53,301 nucleotides of DNA from Piscirickettsiaceae bacterium CG07_land_8_20_14_0_80_44_28 (lineage in GTDB: Bacteria > Pseudomonadota > Gammaproteobacteria > Thiomicrospirales > Thiomicrospiraceae), in contig PEWX01000065.1 of NCBI GenBank assembly GCA_002779995.1, forward strand, positions 1-53,301. Reading direction: 5' to 3'. Both the position numbers and the translations under genes were made by a program. How positions within the stretch are numbered: the stretch's first letter is position 1; each line of letters starts with the position of its first letter. Under the pieces are notes generated by a model that worked only from the letters and a program-made list of their open reading frames with translations, was not told where the DNA came from and searched no databases. Below, in pieces: positions 8,500 through 17,904 of this stretch.

Positions 8500-9444
8500 T
8501 TAACGATTAAGGTCATAAATTTGAATGACGCCCACAATTTTGTGTTCAGGGTCAGACTGGGAAACCAGTAGTGACGTAATTTTTTGCTGATTCATTTGTT
8601 CTTCCGCATCCGATAAACGCGCATCCGCATCAATGGTTTTTGGATTGGGTGACATCATGTCGGCAGCGGTTTGTTGCATAAAACTGTCGGGATGTTCTTC
8701 CATTTGGCGGCGTAAGTCGCCGTCGGTAATGATGCCTTTGCCTTGATCAACAATACACAGTCCGAGTCGTCCATCCGTCATGGTATGGATGACGTCTTTC
8801 ATGCTGGCATTGGATTCGACAAATGGAAGATTTTCAGATTTCATTTCGTGTTTAACGCGTGTCAGCAGTTTTCGACCTAAGCTGCCGCCTGGATGAAAGC
8901 GTGCAAAATCTTGTGGTTGGAAGCCGCGTTGTTCCATCAGCGCAACTGCCAAGGCATCCCCCATAACCAAAGTGGCCGTTGTCGAGGAAGTTGGTGCTAA
9001 TTGATGGGGGCAGGCTTCTTGCGGCACCGCGATATTTAAATGAAAATCAGCATTTTGCGCCAAGGTGGAGTTAGGACGTCCAGTCATGGCGATGATGACA
9101 TTACCATTGTCCTTTAAAAACGGAATGAGTTTAATGACTTCTTCGGTTTCACCGGAATTTGACAGCGCGATAAAAACATCTTTGGGTGAAACCATACCTA
9201 AATCGCCATGAAAAGCTTCGCCCGGGTGCATAAAAAAACAGGGCGTTCCGGTACTGGCAAACGTCGCCATGATTTTTTTGCCGATGAGTCCGGATTTACC
9301 CATGCCACAGATTACAACGCGCCCTTCGGTTGCCAAGATGGCATCGACGCTTTGAGAGAAATGGTTGTCTAATTGTTGGCTAAGGGCAAGGATAGCCTCT
9401 GCTTCGATTTGGATAACGCGTTTTGCTGTGTCAATGCTGTTCAT
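8500..9444 (-). CDS. kdsD: D-arabinose 5-phosphate isomerase (KdsD/KpsF/GutQ family)
   Basis: KdsD interconverts ribulose 5-phosphate and arabinose 5-phosphate, the first step to Kdo. The 314-residue protein has an N-terminal SIS sugar-isomerase domain (about 30-180) with VVICGMGKSGLIGKK, a Ser/Thr-rich ligand loop ALSNSGETEEV, and HQLAPTSSTTATLVMGDALA, then two C-terminal CBS domains (about 205-314) with DGRLGLCIVD and ITDGDLRRQ. Length and domain order are standard. It lies between pagL and waaA on the same strand with gaps of 24 and 18 bases, so the three are likely co-transcribed. The LPS context favours kdsD over the sorbitol-linked gutQ paralogue. Confidence 0.95.
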   Translation of the reverse strand: MNSIDTAKRVIQIEAEAILALSQQLDNHFSQSVDAILATEGRVVICGMGKSGLIGKKIMATFASTGTPCFFMHPGEAFHGDLGMVSPKDVFIALSNSGETEEVIKLIPFLKDNGNVIIAMTGRPNSTLAQNADFHLNIAVPQEACPHQLAPTSSTTATLVMGDALAVALMEQRGFQPQDFARFHPGGSLGRKLLTRVKHEMKSENLPFVESNASMKDVIHTMTDGRLGLCIVDQGKGIITDGDLRRQMEEHPDSFMQQTAADMMSPNPKTIDADARLSDAEEQMNQQKITSLLVSQSDPEHKIVGVIQIYDLNR

Positions 9445-9468
9445 AGAATGCCTTTGTTGCTAGGGTCA

Positions 9469-10134
9469 CTAAAATGGGACGCCAAGATGTAGGGTGTGAA
9501 AATCCGTTCCGGGGTTAGGGGCCTCGATTCCGGCATTAGAAATATGCAGGTAACGATAACCGATTTCAAACAGTTGGGTTTGCAAGCCAAATCCTAAAAT
9601 ACTCCCAAATTGGAATTGGGTTGACTTGAATTCGTTCTCAATTGTCACATTCGATAACCAGTTAGGCCCCCCGCCAAGCTCAAAGTAGGGGGTGATTGTG
9701 CCCAATGGATAAAGTCCTTGGAAAACCGGATTAATGCCGAGGATGTAGCCGCGTTTATTGAGCGGGGCTTTGAGCGAAGAGTGCCAAGCGCCAGCATTGA
9801 GCTCCATGCGCCCAGCCAGTTTAAAGGCACCGGATTGATACAGAGATTCTGTCCAGTCAGCCCCCAAAGATAAGCGCTGAAAGGCGATAGTATTGTCACT
9901 GCCAATATCAAGGCTAAGGGTGAGTTTCTCGCTATCAACGCCAGAGTGTAATGCGCAAGGAGGTTTGCCCTGATAGCAAGCAAAGCTCAAGCTGCCGATG
10001 GCTCCCCATATTGCAGCATTCATGAGTAAGTCATTAGAGGTATCAAAGGCTTTAGCCGGGCTGGAATGGAAGGGTACAACGCAGCTGACCAGGGCGAAAA
10101 AAAATGCACGATAGCGCCTTTTAAAAACGAACAT
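9469..10134 (-). CDS. pagL: Lipid A 3-O-deacylase, PagL-like outer membrane protein
   Basis: PagL enzymes remove the 3-O acyl chain of lipid A in the outer membrane and so lower its endotoxicity or adjust permeability. The 221-residue protein has a signal peptide (about 1-29, ending SSPAKA), a beta-rich body, and the C-terminal signature YLHISNAGIEAPNPG, in which His197 and Ser199 match the catalytic pair of the family. The third catalytic residue, Glu in Pseudomonas PagL as I recall, aligns with Asp211 here. The protein ends in Phe, typical of outer membrane beta barrels. It heads the pagL-kdsD-waaA unit and is divergent from hldE, so both units start in one short shared intergenic stretch. 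Confidence 0.82.
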   Translation of the reverse strand: MFVFKRRYRAFFFALVSCVVPFHSSPAKAFDTSNDLLMNAAIWGAIGSLSFACYQGKPPCALHSGVDSEKLTLSLDIGSDNTIAFQRLSLGADWTESLYQSGAFKLAGRMELNAGAWHSSLKAPLNKRGYILGINPVFQGLYPLGTITPYFELGGGPNWLSNVTIENEFKSTQFQFGSILGFGLQTQLFEIGYRYLHISNAGIEAPNPGTDFHTLHLGVPF

Positions 10135-10229
10135 TGAATGAAAATCCTGTTAGACTTATGGGTTATATAAATGTTATTGATGATTCATTGTTAATGAGTC
10201 GTAATTTTACCTTAAATTTAATTCAAGTT

Positions 10230-11666
10230 ATGAATAGTCACGATTTTTCCCAAACAAAAATATTAGTCGTTGGTGATGTAATGCTCGATCAGTACTGGAC
10301 AGGTCGGGCAGGTCGAATTTCGCCTGAAGCGCCGGTGCCGGTTGTCAAAGTGGCTGATGAAACCGTTCGTGGCGGCGGAGCAGCTAATGTGGCATTGAAT
10401 GTTGCGGACTTAGGCGCACAGGTCAAGTTAATGGGTGTGATTGGTGAAGATAGCTTTGGCGCTCAGTTAAACCAGGTTCTGAAGGATGCCCAGGTGAACG
10501 CAGATTGGGTTTTCTCCGAGTCAGGCACCATTTGTAAGCTTAGAGTGTTAAGCCATCATCAGCAATTGATTCGCATGGATTTTGAAACAACGGTGCCTGA
10601 AATGGCGGCACAGCAGTTGGCAGAGGCGGTTGAAAAGCATGTTATGGATTATGATGTGCTGTTGATTTCTGATTATGCCAAAGGGGCATTACAGTTTGTT
10701 GAGCGGATGATCGCTGCGGCTAACCAGGCAAATGTTCCGGTTTTAATTGACCCGAAAGGTAATGATTTTTCTCGTTATGCAGGCGCAACCTTGGTAAAAC
10801 CTAATCAGGGTGAATTCGAATTGATTATGGGGACTTGCATCGATGAAGCGGATTTGATTGAAAAAGCGCAAAGGTTATTAGAGCAGGTCGATATTGAAGC
10901 GTTATTGGTCACGCGCAGTGAACATGGTATGGTGTTAATTGAACGTCAGGCCGACCCAACCTTATTAAAATCGCGTGCCCAAGAAGTCTTTGATGTAACG
11001 GGCGCAGGAGATACGGTGATTGCAACTTTGGCAACGGCATTTGGCAGTGGGCTATCTTTGCCAAAATCGGTGAACTTAGCCAATGTTGCTGCCAGCATTG
11101 TGGTTGGTAAGGTGGGAACCTCAACGGTGTCTCTGGCTGAATTAGAAGAACAACTCAGATTGGCGACTCGACATAAAGGCTATGCTTCGATGAGTGAAGA
11201 AGAAGTGTTGACGCTTATCCAAGTCGCGCAACAGCAAGGTGAGAAAGTGGTCTTTACCAATGGTTGCTTTGATCTGTTGCATAGCGGGCATGTTCGCTAT
11301 TTAAATGAAGCTTCTCGACGAGGAGATCGGTTGGTGGTTGCGGTGAACTCGGATGAGTCGGTTCGTCAGTTAAAAGGCGATGCACGTCCCATTGTGCCTT
11401 TGGAAGGCCGAATGGAACTGTTATCGGCGCTCAGTTGTGTGGATTGGGTGCTCCCCTTTTCGGAATCAACACCGGAACGTTTGATTTGTAAGCTTAAACC
11501 TGATGTATTGGTGAAAGGCGGAGATTATCAGCCGGAGGATATTGCCGGGGCAGGTTGTGTTTGGGCGAGTGGTGGTGAAGTCGCGGTTTTATCTTTTTGG
11601 GACGGCTATTCTACTACGCGATTGGTTGATAAAATCCAAGCAGAAGAGCGTCATAGAGAAGTTTAA
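10230..11666 (+). CDS. hldE: Bifunctional heptose 7-phosphate kinase / heptose 1-phosphate adenylyltransferase
   Basis: HldE makes ADP-D-glycero-D-manno-heptose for the LPS inner core. The N-terminal PfkB/ribokinase domain (about 1-315) opens with ILVVGDVMLDQYWTGR and has the catalytic DVTGAGDTV. The C-terminal nucleotidyltransferase domain (about 345-478) has FTNGCFDLLHSGHVRYL and ends with the usual GYSTTRLV region. I place the start at the ATG at 10230 because known HldE proteins begin just before this segment. In-frame starts further upstream (ATG at 10194, TTG at 10134) would add unrelated residues, and none of the candidates has a strong ribosome binding site. The stop codon touches the start of gmhA, indicating translational coupling. 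Confidence 0.95.
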   Translation: MNSHDFSQTKILVVGDVMLDQYWTGRAGRISPEAPVPVVKVADETVRGGGAANVALNVADLGAQVKLMGVIGEDSFGAQLNQVLKDAQVNADWVFSESGTICKLRVLSHHQQLIRMDFETTVPEMAAQQLAEAVEKHVMDYDVLLISDYAKGALQFVERMIAAANQANVPVLIDPKGNDFSRYAGATLVKPNQGEFELIMGTCIDEADLIEKAQRLLEQVDIEALLVTRSEHGMVLIERQADPTLLKSRAQEVFDVTGAGDTVIATLATAFGSGLSLPKSVNLANVAASIVVGKVGTSTVSLAELEEQLRLATRHKGYASMSEEEVLTLIQVAQQQGEKVVFTNGCFDLLHSGHVRYLNEASRRGDRLVVAVNSDESVRQLKGDARPIVPLEGRMELLSALSCVDWVLPFSESTPERLICKLKPDVLVKGGDYQPEDIAGAGCVWASGGEVAVLSFWDGYSTTRLVDKIQAEERHREV

Positions 11667-12221
11667 ATGAATATTGAAAAAGCACTTAAAGCCCATCAAA
11701 TAGCGGTTGAATCTGTCATTAAATCGTCACAACAGCTGGAGGCACTAATCGCTAAAATGTCAGAGACTTTAGCCGCCGGCGGCAAGGTTCTTTGGATGGG
11801 CAATGGCGGGAGTGCCGCTGATGCACAACACATGGCGGCCGAATTAATGGTACGCTATGTCAAAAATCGACAACCATTGGCCTCTATTGCGTTAACAACC
11901 GATAGCTCGATACTCACCGCGCACAGTAATGACTATGCTTATGAAAGTGTCTTTGCGCGGCAAATAGAAGGCTTGGCTAAACCGGGTGATATTGTGATTG
12001 GTTTATCAACGTCCGGTAATAGCGAAAATGTGGTTCAAGGGATTACCCAAGCCAATCTGCAAGGGTGTGTTAGTGTCGCGATGACCGGCGAGTCCGTGTC
12101 TAAGTTGTCAGAGATTAGTACCTATTGTTTTCGGGTGGCATCAAATGAAACGGCACGTGTTCAAGAGGCGCATAGTTTTATTTGCCACTTACTTTGCGAG
12201 GGGTTGGATGAGGCTTTTTAG
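11667..12221 (+). CDS. gmhA: Phosphoheptose isomerase (SIS family)
   Basis: GmhA converts sedoheptulose 7-phosphate to D-glycero-manno-heptose 7-phosphate, the step just before the HldE kinase reaction. The 184-residue protein is a single SIS domain with the family segment WMGNGGSAADAQHMAAELM, the phosphate loop GLSTSGNSENV and the C-terminal VQEAHSFICHLLCE. Length is close to other GmhA proteins (about 190). The start codon directly follows the hldE stop, so the two genes form a heptose unit. The phosphatase of the pathway (gmhB) is not in the window. Distinction from the related DiaA protein rests on the hldE neighbour and on the zinc- and substrate-binding residues retained. Confidence 0.9.
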   Translation: MNIEKALKAHQIAVESVIKSSQQLEALIAKMSETLAAGGKVLWMGNGGSAADAQHMAAELMVRYVKNRQPLASIALTTDSSILTAHSNDYAYESVFARQIEGLAKPGDIVIGLSTSGNSENVVQGITQANLQGCVSVAMTGESVSKLSEISTYCFRVASNETARVQEAHSFICHLLCEGLDEAF

Positions 12222-12293
12222 CGGGTGACGTTAACCACTTTATCCGCCAAAGAGAGTTGTTAGCGTTTTGTTATACAGGATTAAGGAGGTGAA

Positions 12294-13253
12294 GTGTCTA
12301 AGATTTTAGCCGGTGATGTCGGTGCGACTAAAGTATTTCTTCAGGCTTATGATACATCATCACAAGCCTTATTGGCGCAAGCGCGTTATGTCAGTGATAA
12401 CTTTCCATCTTTAATTGATTTGATTCAATCATTTCAACAACAGTTTGAGTTACCTCAATTCTCAACCGCCTGTTTTGGGTTGCCAGGCCCGGTGAGTCAG
12501 TGTGAAGCTAAGTTGACCAATCTTCCTTGGTGGGTAAAAGCCCATCAGATTGAAGAAAGTTGTCATATTGATACAGTAGTACTGTTAAATGATTTTTACA
12601 CAGCTGCCCTAGGGGTGAGTGAACTGAATGAGGACGACTTATTGTGTTTGCAGCCTGGTATTCCAAACCCATTCAGCAATCGATTGGTCGTCGGCGCCGG
12701 CAGTGGCTTAGGCGTGGCACCGGTCAAAAATTGTGCAGGCCAATTTATCCCACAATCCTCAGAGGGTGGACACATCGATTTTGCGCCGGTCAATGAACGA
12801 CAAATTGCCATTTTAAATTGGTGTCGACAGAAATGGTCTCATGTTTCTTACGAGCGATTATTGTCTGGAGAAGGGTTGGAAACTTTATACTTTTTTTTCA
12901 GTATTCAAGAGCATGGCCATGGTCGTCGAGGCCTGAAGGCTCCGTTGATTCATCAAGCCGCTTTAGATGGAGAAAGAACGGCTAATTTAGCATTAGATAT
13001 GTTTGTTGAAATTTATGGTGCCTATATTGGTAATTTAGCGTTAATATGGGAGTCAAATGCGGGCGTTTATATTGCTGGCGGGATTGCGCCTAAAATCAGC
13101 GATTGGATGACCAAGCCGATTTTTATCAATGCATTTTTAAATAAAGGTCGTATGCGGGGATTGTTAGAAGATACCCCTGTTTATTTAGTGCTTAATGAAA
13201 AAGTGGGTTTGTTGGGTGCAATGCGGCAAGCCATGAACATACAATCAGCGTGA
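12294..13253 (+). CDS. glk: Glucokinase (Glk family, PF02685 type)
   Basis: Glucokinase phosphorylates free glucose to glucose 6-phosphate with ATP. The 319-residue protein starts with the phosphate-binding segment LAGDVGATKV, has VLLNDFYTAALG with the catalytic Asp, VVGAGSGLGVAP, the SSEGGHIDFAP loop, and GVYIAGGIAPKI near the end. All match the bacterial Glk family rather than ROK kinases. The start is a GTG at 12294 supported by an AAGGAGG sequence a few bases upstream. It lies 72 bases after gmhA and 104 before glgC. The position fits recycling of glucose released by MalQ and other glycogen-degrading enzymes encoded downstream. Confidence 0.93.
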   Translation: MSKILAGDVGATKVFLQAYDTSSQALLAQARYVSDNFPSLIDLIQSFQQQFELPQFSTACFGLPGPVSQCEAKLTNLPWWVKAHQIEESCHIDTVVLLNDFYTAALGVSELNEDDLLCLQPGIPNPFSNRLVVGAGSGLGVAPVKNCAGQFIPQSSEGGHIDFAPVNERQIAILNWCRQKWSHVSYERLLSGEGLETLYFFFSIQEHGHGRRGLKAPLIHQAALDGERTANLALDMFVEIYGAYIGNLALIWESNAGVYIAGGIAPKISDWMTKPIFINAFLNKGRMRGLLEDTPVYLVLNEKVGLLGAMRQAMNIQSA

Positions 13254-13357
13254 CAGGCAACTAGAGTAAGGCACTCATCAAAATAATAACATGACGAGAA
13301 AAATCTGTTTTATTGTGATAAATACTTTAGCCTGTCGGGGTAATGGAGGAGGAGAAT

Positions 13358-14626
13358 ATGAAATACTACAGAGAAACGAAAACGGCAACCGATCTAACTC
13401 GCAAGACACTAGCCTTAGTGTTAGCCGGTGGGGAAGGCAGTCGTTTAAAAGATTTAACAAAATGGCGCGCAAAACCTGCCGTGCCGTTTGGCGGCAAATA
13501 TCGAATTATTGACTTTGTTTTGTCAAATTGTGTTAATTCCGGGATCCGTAAGATTGGGGTTTTAACGCAATACAAATCACATTCTTTGATTCGTCATGTA
13601 CAACGTGCTTGGTCTTTTATGCGTTATGAAGTGGGTGAGTTTGTTGAGTTGTTACCTGCTCAGCAGCGTGTTGATAAAGGCTGGTATAAAGGGACTGCGG
13701 ATGCACTCTATCAGAATTTGGATATATTGCGCCGTCATACGCCAGACTATGTATTGGTATTGGGGGGCGACCATATTTATTCAATGGATTACAGTAAAAT
13801 GCTGTTTGAACACTCCGAATCGGGCGCAGATGTCACCATTGGCTGTATTGAAGTCCCTCGAATGGAAGCGAAAGGCTTTGGTGTGATGTCGGTTAATGAG
13901 AATTTAGAAATTACCAAATTCACAGAAAAACCCGCTGATCCCGAAGCCATGCCCGGTAAACCGGACAAAGCCCTGGCGTCGATGGGGATTTATGTGTTTT
14001 CGACTGAGTTTTTGTTTCAAAAACTGATTGAAGATGCGGATGATCCTAACTCATCAAGAGATTTTGGTAAAGATATTATCCCATCAGTGATTGAAGACTA
14101 TCAGGTTCGCGCCTTTACATTTGAGGATAAGCAGAAACGTCCGATCTATTGGCGAGATGTTGGTACGATTGAATCTTTCTGGAAAGCCAATTTAGATTTA
14201 TGCTCGGTAACCCCTGAATTAAATCTTTATAATGGCGATTGGCCTATTTGGACCTATCAAGCACAAATGCCACCGGCAAAATTTATTTTTGATGACGAAG
14301 GGCGTCGAGGTGAAGCGATTGACTCTTTAATTGCGGGGGGGTGTATTATTTCGGGTGCTCGGATTAAACGCTCGGTTATTTCCAGTGGGGGATGGGTGCA
14401 CAGTTATTCATTGGTTAAAGATTCTGTATTGCTTCCACGAGTTCAGGTTCATCGTCATTGTCGTATTCAAAATGCCGTGATTGATAAAGGGTGCGTGATT
14501 CCGGAAGGCACGATTATCGGTGAAGATTTGGCAGAAGATAAACGGCGTTTTTACGTTGAAGAAGCATCGGGTATTGTTTTGGTTACGCCCGAAATGCTTG
14601 GTCAAAGACTACACGTTACTCGTTAG
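13358..14626 (+). CDS. glgC: Glucose-1-phosphate adenylyltransferase (ADP-glucose pyrophosphorylase)
   Basis: GlgC makes ADP-glucose from glucose 1-phosphate and ATP and is normally the committed, allosterically controlled step of glycogen synthesis. Seen: the N-terminal nucleotidyltransferase domain with LAGGEGSRLKDLTKWRAKPA and VPFGGKYRIIDF, GTADALYQN, VLGGDHIYSMDY, FTEKP, and the C-terminal beta-helix with hexapeptide-type repeats (about 310-410). The ATG at 13358 is the likely start, because an in-frame ATG at 13343 lies inside its ribosome binding site (GGAGGAGGAG). At about 422 residues it has normal length. It opens the run of glycogen genes through glgP. Confidence 0.96.
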   Translation: MKYYRETKTATDLTRKTLALVLAGGEGSRLKDLTKWRAKPAVPFGGKYRIIDFVLSNCVNSGIRKIGVLTQYKSHSLIRHVQRAWSFMRYEVGEFVELLPAQQRVDKGWYKGTADALYQNLDILRRHTPDYVLVLGGDHIYSMDYSKMLFEHSESGADVTIGCIEVPRMEAKGFGVMSVNENLEITKFTEKPADPEAMPGKPDKALASMGIYVFSTEFLFQKLIEDADDPNSSRDFGKDIIPSVIEDYQVRAFTFEDKQKRPIYWRDVGTIESFWKANLDLCSVTPELNLYNGDWPIWTYQAQMPPAKFIFDDEGRRGEAIDSLIAGGCIISGARIKRSVISSGGWVHSYSLVKDSVLLPRVQVHRHCRIQNAVIDKGCVIPEGTIIGEDLAEDKRRFYVEEASGIVLVTPEMLGQRLHVTR

Positions 14627-14729
14627 GTTCTTTTTAAAACACATCCCTTAGCAAGGCAAATAATGGGTGACTGAGATTGTGCATTTGTGCAAAAGCTCAG
14701 CTCACCGTAACAGTTTAGATAAGTTGGTT

Positions 14730-16457
14730 ATGGAACAAAAAAAAATTAAATTAGTATTGTGTTGGCATATGCATCAACCCCATTATCGAGATGGTTTAAG
14801 TGGCCAGTATCGATTACCCTGGGTCTATTTGCATGCGATAAAAGATTACACCGATATGGTGGCGCATTTAGAACAAATCCCTGAAGCAAAAGTGGTGGTC
14901 AATTTTGCCCCAGTGTTATTGGAACAATTTGAAGACTACGCCGGTCAGCTCCGTGCATGGTTAGAATCGGGTTCACCATTGCATGACGCATTGCTGAATT
15001 ATGTGTCGGGTCAAATGCCTGTCAGTGAGTTGATTGAACGGCGATATGAGGTTTTACAAGCCTGTCAAAAGGCGTTCGCACCCACTATGATTGATACGTT
15101 TCCAGTGTTTAAGAAATTGTTAAAAATGGTTGGGGCTCATAAAATTACGCGATTAGAAGATGCCGCTTCCTTGGCTTATTTCAATGAATCTTTCTTTGTT
15201 GATTTACTTATGTGGTATCACTTAGCGTGGATGGGACACAGTTTAAGATTACAAGATGATCGAGTTAAAACGCTACTAGCAAATGGCCAGTTTGGGGTGC
15301 ATTTTAGGTCGCAGGATCAGCGCTTAATGATTGAAATTATTGCCGATGCCATAGAAGGGATTGTGCCAAGATATCGAGCCTTAATGGAATCGGGTCAAAT
15401 TGAAATTTCTATGACGCCATATGGTCATCCGATTGTGCCTTTATTAATCGACTTCAATTCAATGCGTGATGCACAGCCGGTTGCGCCTATGCCGCAGTCG
15501 GCTATTTATCCGAATGGCTATGAGCGCGCTAAATGGCATATGGAAAAAGGCATAGACGTATTTAAAAGTCAGTTTGGGGTTGCGCCCAAAGGGGTTTGGT
15601 TATCAGAAGGCGCTGTCAGTTCGGATGCAATTGGTTTGTTGGATCACTATGAAATTCAGTGGACCGCTTCCGGGGAAGGGGTTTGGCGTCATTCTTGTGA
15701 AGCGTCAGGAATAGATCCGCATGATGTGGTCTCTAAAAAGGCTCTCTATCAACCTTTGCAACATGCCACACAAGAGTGTGCGCTTTTCTTTAGAGATGAC
15801 GGGCTTTCCGATTTGATTGGATTTCAATATAAAGACTGGGATCCACAAGATGCCGCCAATAACTTTGTCTATCACTTAAAAAACATTGCCAATGCTTTGG
15901 GTGATGAGGTTGAAGACCATGTGGTTTCGGTGATTTTGGACGGTGAAAATGCCTGGGAGTATTACCCGGATAATGCCTTTCATTTTTTATCAAAACTCTA
16001 TCAAGCGTTAACGCAAGAACCTCAAATTGAAATGGCCACTTTTTCAGACGCATTGGATAGTGGTATTCGTCCGCGTCATCTTTCCCAATTAAAAGCAGGC
16101 AGTTGGGTGTATGGATCCTTTTCAACTTGGATTGGTGAGCCGGATAAAAACGCCGCTTGGGATTTGTTAGTGGCGGCAAAAATTGCTTATGACGATGTTA
16201 TGGCCAGTGGGGCTTTAACTGAAGAAGAACAAGTATTAGCCACTCAACAACTGGCCATCTGTGAAGGTTCAGATTGGTTTTGGTGGTTTGGTGATTACAA
16301 CCCGGCAGGCAGTGTGCATGACTTTGATGAGTTGTTCCGCCGTCATTTGGAAAAGTTGTTTTTACTCTTAAATATTCCAGTGCCGCCACAATTGGCAAAG
16401 CCATTATCTTATGGTGGCGGAGACATGGAAAATGCGGGTACCATGAAGCGAAATTAA
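14730..16457 (+). CDS. Glycoside hydrolase family 57 protein (amylase or branching-type)
   Basis: A 575-residue GH57 enzyme acting on alpha-glucans. Family regions seen: LCWHMHQPHYRDG at the N-terminus, a middle VHFRSQDQRLMIEI and MTPYGHPIVPLL, KGVWLSEGAVSSDAI with the expected nucleophile Glu, and LDGENAWEYY with the acid/base Asp. GH57 contains alpha-amylases, 4-alpha-glucanotransferases and branching enzymes; sequence inspection alone does not decide which. The start at 14730 gives a protein that begins just before the catalytic barrel; an upstream in-frame GTG at 14667 would add 21 residues of no evident function. It lies between glgC and malQ, so a role in glycogen or maltodextrin remodelling is likely. 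Confidence 0.88.
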   Translation: MEQKKIKLVLCWHMHQPHYRDGLSGQYRLPWVYLHAIKDYTDMVAHLEQIPEAKVVVNFAPVLLEQFEDYAGQLRAWLESGSPLHDALLNYVSGQMPVSELIERRYEVLQACQKAFAPTMIDTFPVFKKLLKMVGAHKITRLEDAASLAYFNESFFVDLLMWYHLAWMGHSLRLQDDRVKTLLANGQFGVHFRSQDQRLMIEIIADAIEGIVPRYRALMESGQIEISMTPYGHPIVPLLIDFNSMRDAQPVAPMPQSAIYPNGYERAKWHMEKGIDVFKSQFGVAPKGVWLSEGAVSSDAIGLLDHYEIQWTASGEGVWRHSCEASGIDPHDVVSKKALYQPLQHATQECALFFRDDGLSDLIGFQYKDWDPQDAANNFVYHLKNIANALGDEVEDHVVSVILDGENAWEYYPDNAFHFLSKLYQALTQEPQIEMATFSDALDSGIRPRHLSQLKAGSWVYGSFSTWIGEPDKNAAWDLLVAAKIAYDDVMASGALTEEEQVLATQQLAICEGSDWFWWFGDYNPAGSVHDFDELFRRHLEKLFLLLNIPVPPQLAKPLSYGGGDMENAGTMKRN

Positions 16458-16526
16458 AACGATTCTAGGGTTATTTTATAACGACGTTCATTATCTTTTA
16501 TTTTGCTCATTTCACGAGGGAAGCGT

Positions 16527-17879
16527 ATGACAACAAAGCAAGCGGGTGTATTATTGCATCCAACCTCTCTCCCTTCGGGCACGATTAATCACCAGGCTTG
16601 GCAGTTTTTAGACTGGATGGAGTCTGCGAAGCTGAAAGTTTGGCAAATGTTGCCTCTAACGGAGCCAGTTCAGGGGTTGTCGCCCTATCAGAGTGTTTCT
16701 GCATTTGCAATGAATCCGGCGTTATTACCGGAGGGGTGGCAACAGGATTGGACGTCACAACAGCATGCCGACTTCAACGAATACTTGGCAAATGAACCTC
16801 ATTGGTTAGAAGATTACGCTTTGTTTATGGCTTTACGTCAAGAGTTTGCAAAAGCGTCTTGGTCTGATTGGCCGGATGAATTACGGACGCGAAACCGATC
16901 CGCTTTAAACAGGTTTGCTGAAGCTAACTCTGAAAAAATACGGTTTTTAAAACAACAACAGTTTTACTTAAATTGCCTTTGGCATTCCTTAAAAGCGGAT
17001 GCCAATGCCAAAGGTATTCGGCTTTTTGGCGATGTTCCGATATTTGTGGCTTACGACAGTGCTGATGTTTGGGCTAATCCGCATTTATTTAAGTTGGATG
17101 CACAAGAAAACCCGACGGTGGTAACCGGCGTGCCCCCTGACTATTTTTCAGAAACCGGGCAGCGTTGGGGGAATCCACACTATGACTGGCAAGCCATGGA
17201 ACAAACCGATTTTAAATGGTGGCGGCAACGTATCGCATCAGATTTTGAATTATTTGATTTAATTCGAATTGATCATTTTCGCGGGTTGGAAGCCTGTTGG
17301 GAAATTGATGCGGCTGAAGAAACTGCCATGAATGGACATTGGCAGAAAGTCCCGGGGTTTGCATTGTTAAGCGCGCTTAAACAGCAATTTCCGACCTTGC
17401 CTTTGGTTGCTGAAGATTTAGGGATTATTACCCCGGAAGTAACGGCTTTGAAAGAGGCTTTTTCCTTACCCGGCATGTCAATCTTACAGTTTGGGTTTAA
17501 TGGGTTTCCCGACAATCCGCATTCATTGTCTGAGCAGGTTGAAAATTCAGTGGTATATACTGGAACGCATGATAATGATACCACTCTGGGTTGGTGGAAT
17601 TCTTTGGACAATGAGGCGCATAAAAAATGGATTTTGTCCCAACTCCCGGAGGCGCATTTACCGATGCCTTGGCCAATGATTGCGGCAGCGATGTATTCGA
17701 AGGCGCAACTGGCAATCATTCCTATGCAGGATTTTTTAGGGCTTGATAATTCAGCAAGAATGAATATTCCCGGTATTGCCAATGGCAACTGGAGTTGGCA
17801 ATTTCAGTGGACACAACTGACCCCCGCTTTAACCGATCAAATAGCCAAGCTCGTAAAGGCTTCTGGTCGAGGACGTTAA
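16527..17879 (+). CDS. malQ: 4-alpha-glucanotransferase (amylomaltase, GH77)
   Basis: MalQ transfers alpha-1,4-glucan segments between maltodextrins and releases glucose. The protein is about 450 residues, near the short bacterial type. Catalytic regions of GH77 are present: [16 protein letters not shown] with the nucleophile Asp, [12 protein letters not shown] with the acid/base Glu, and [14 protein letters not shown] with the third Asp. The N-terminal [12 protein letters not shown] and [11 protein letters not shown] are also typical. The start is the ATG at 16527, preceded by CGAGGGA; an in-frame TTG at 16503 is less likely. The gene ends just before glgB, with possible start codons of glgB 1 and 25 bases later, so they are surely co-transcribed. 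Confidence 0.94.
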   Translation: MTTKQAGVLLHPTSLPSGTINHQAWQFLDWMESAKLKVWQMLPLTEPVQGLSPYQSVSAFAMNPALLPEGWQQDWTSQQHADFNEYLANEPHWLEDYALFMALRQEFAKASWSDWPDELRTRNRSALNRFAEANSEKIRFLKQQQFYLNCLWHSLKADANAKGIRLFGDVPIFVAYDSADVWANPHLFKLDAQENPTVVTGVPPDYFSETGQRWGNPHYDWQAMEQTDFKWWRQRIASDFELFDLIRIDHFRGLEACWEIDAAEETAMNGHWQKVPGFALLSALKQQFPTLPLVAEDLGIITPEVTALKEAFSLPGMSILQFGFNGFPDNPHSLSEQVENSVVYTGTHDNDTTLGWWNSLDNEAHKKWILSQLPEAHLPMPWPMIAAAMYSKAQLAIIPMQDFLGLDNSARMNIPGIANGNWSWQFQWTQLTPALTDQIAKLVKASGRGR

Positions 17880-17904
17880 AATGAAACAGCATAAGGACAA
17901 CAAA

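Noticed and set aside
12269-12277. TGTTATACA as an extended -10 promoter for glk
   Set aside because: Transcription would begin about at the ribosome binding site, leaving no room for translation initiation signals, so it is not called.
15790-16179. 129-codon minus-strand frame opposite the GH57 gene
   Set aside because: Lies wholly inside a conserved enzyme gene, with His/Pro-rich composition typical of an antisense shadow.
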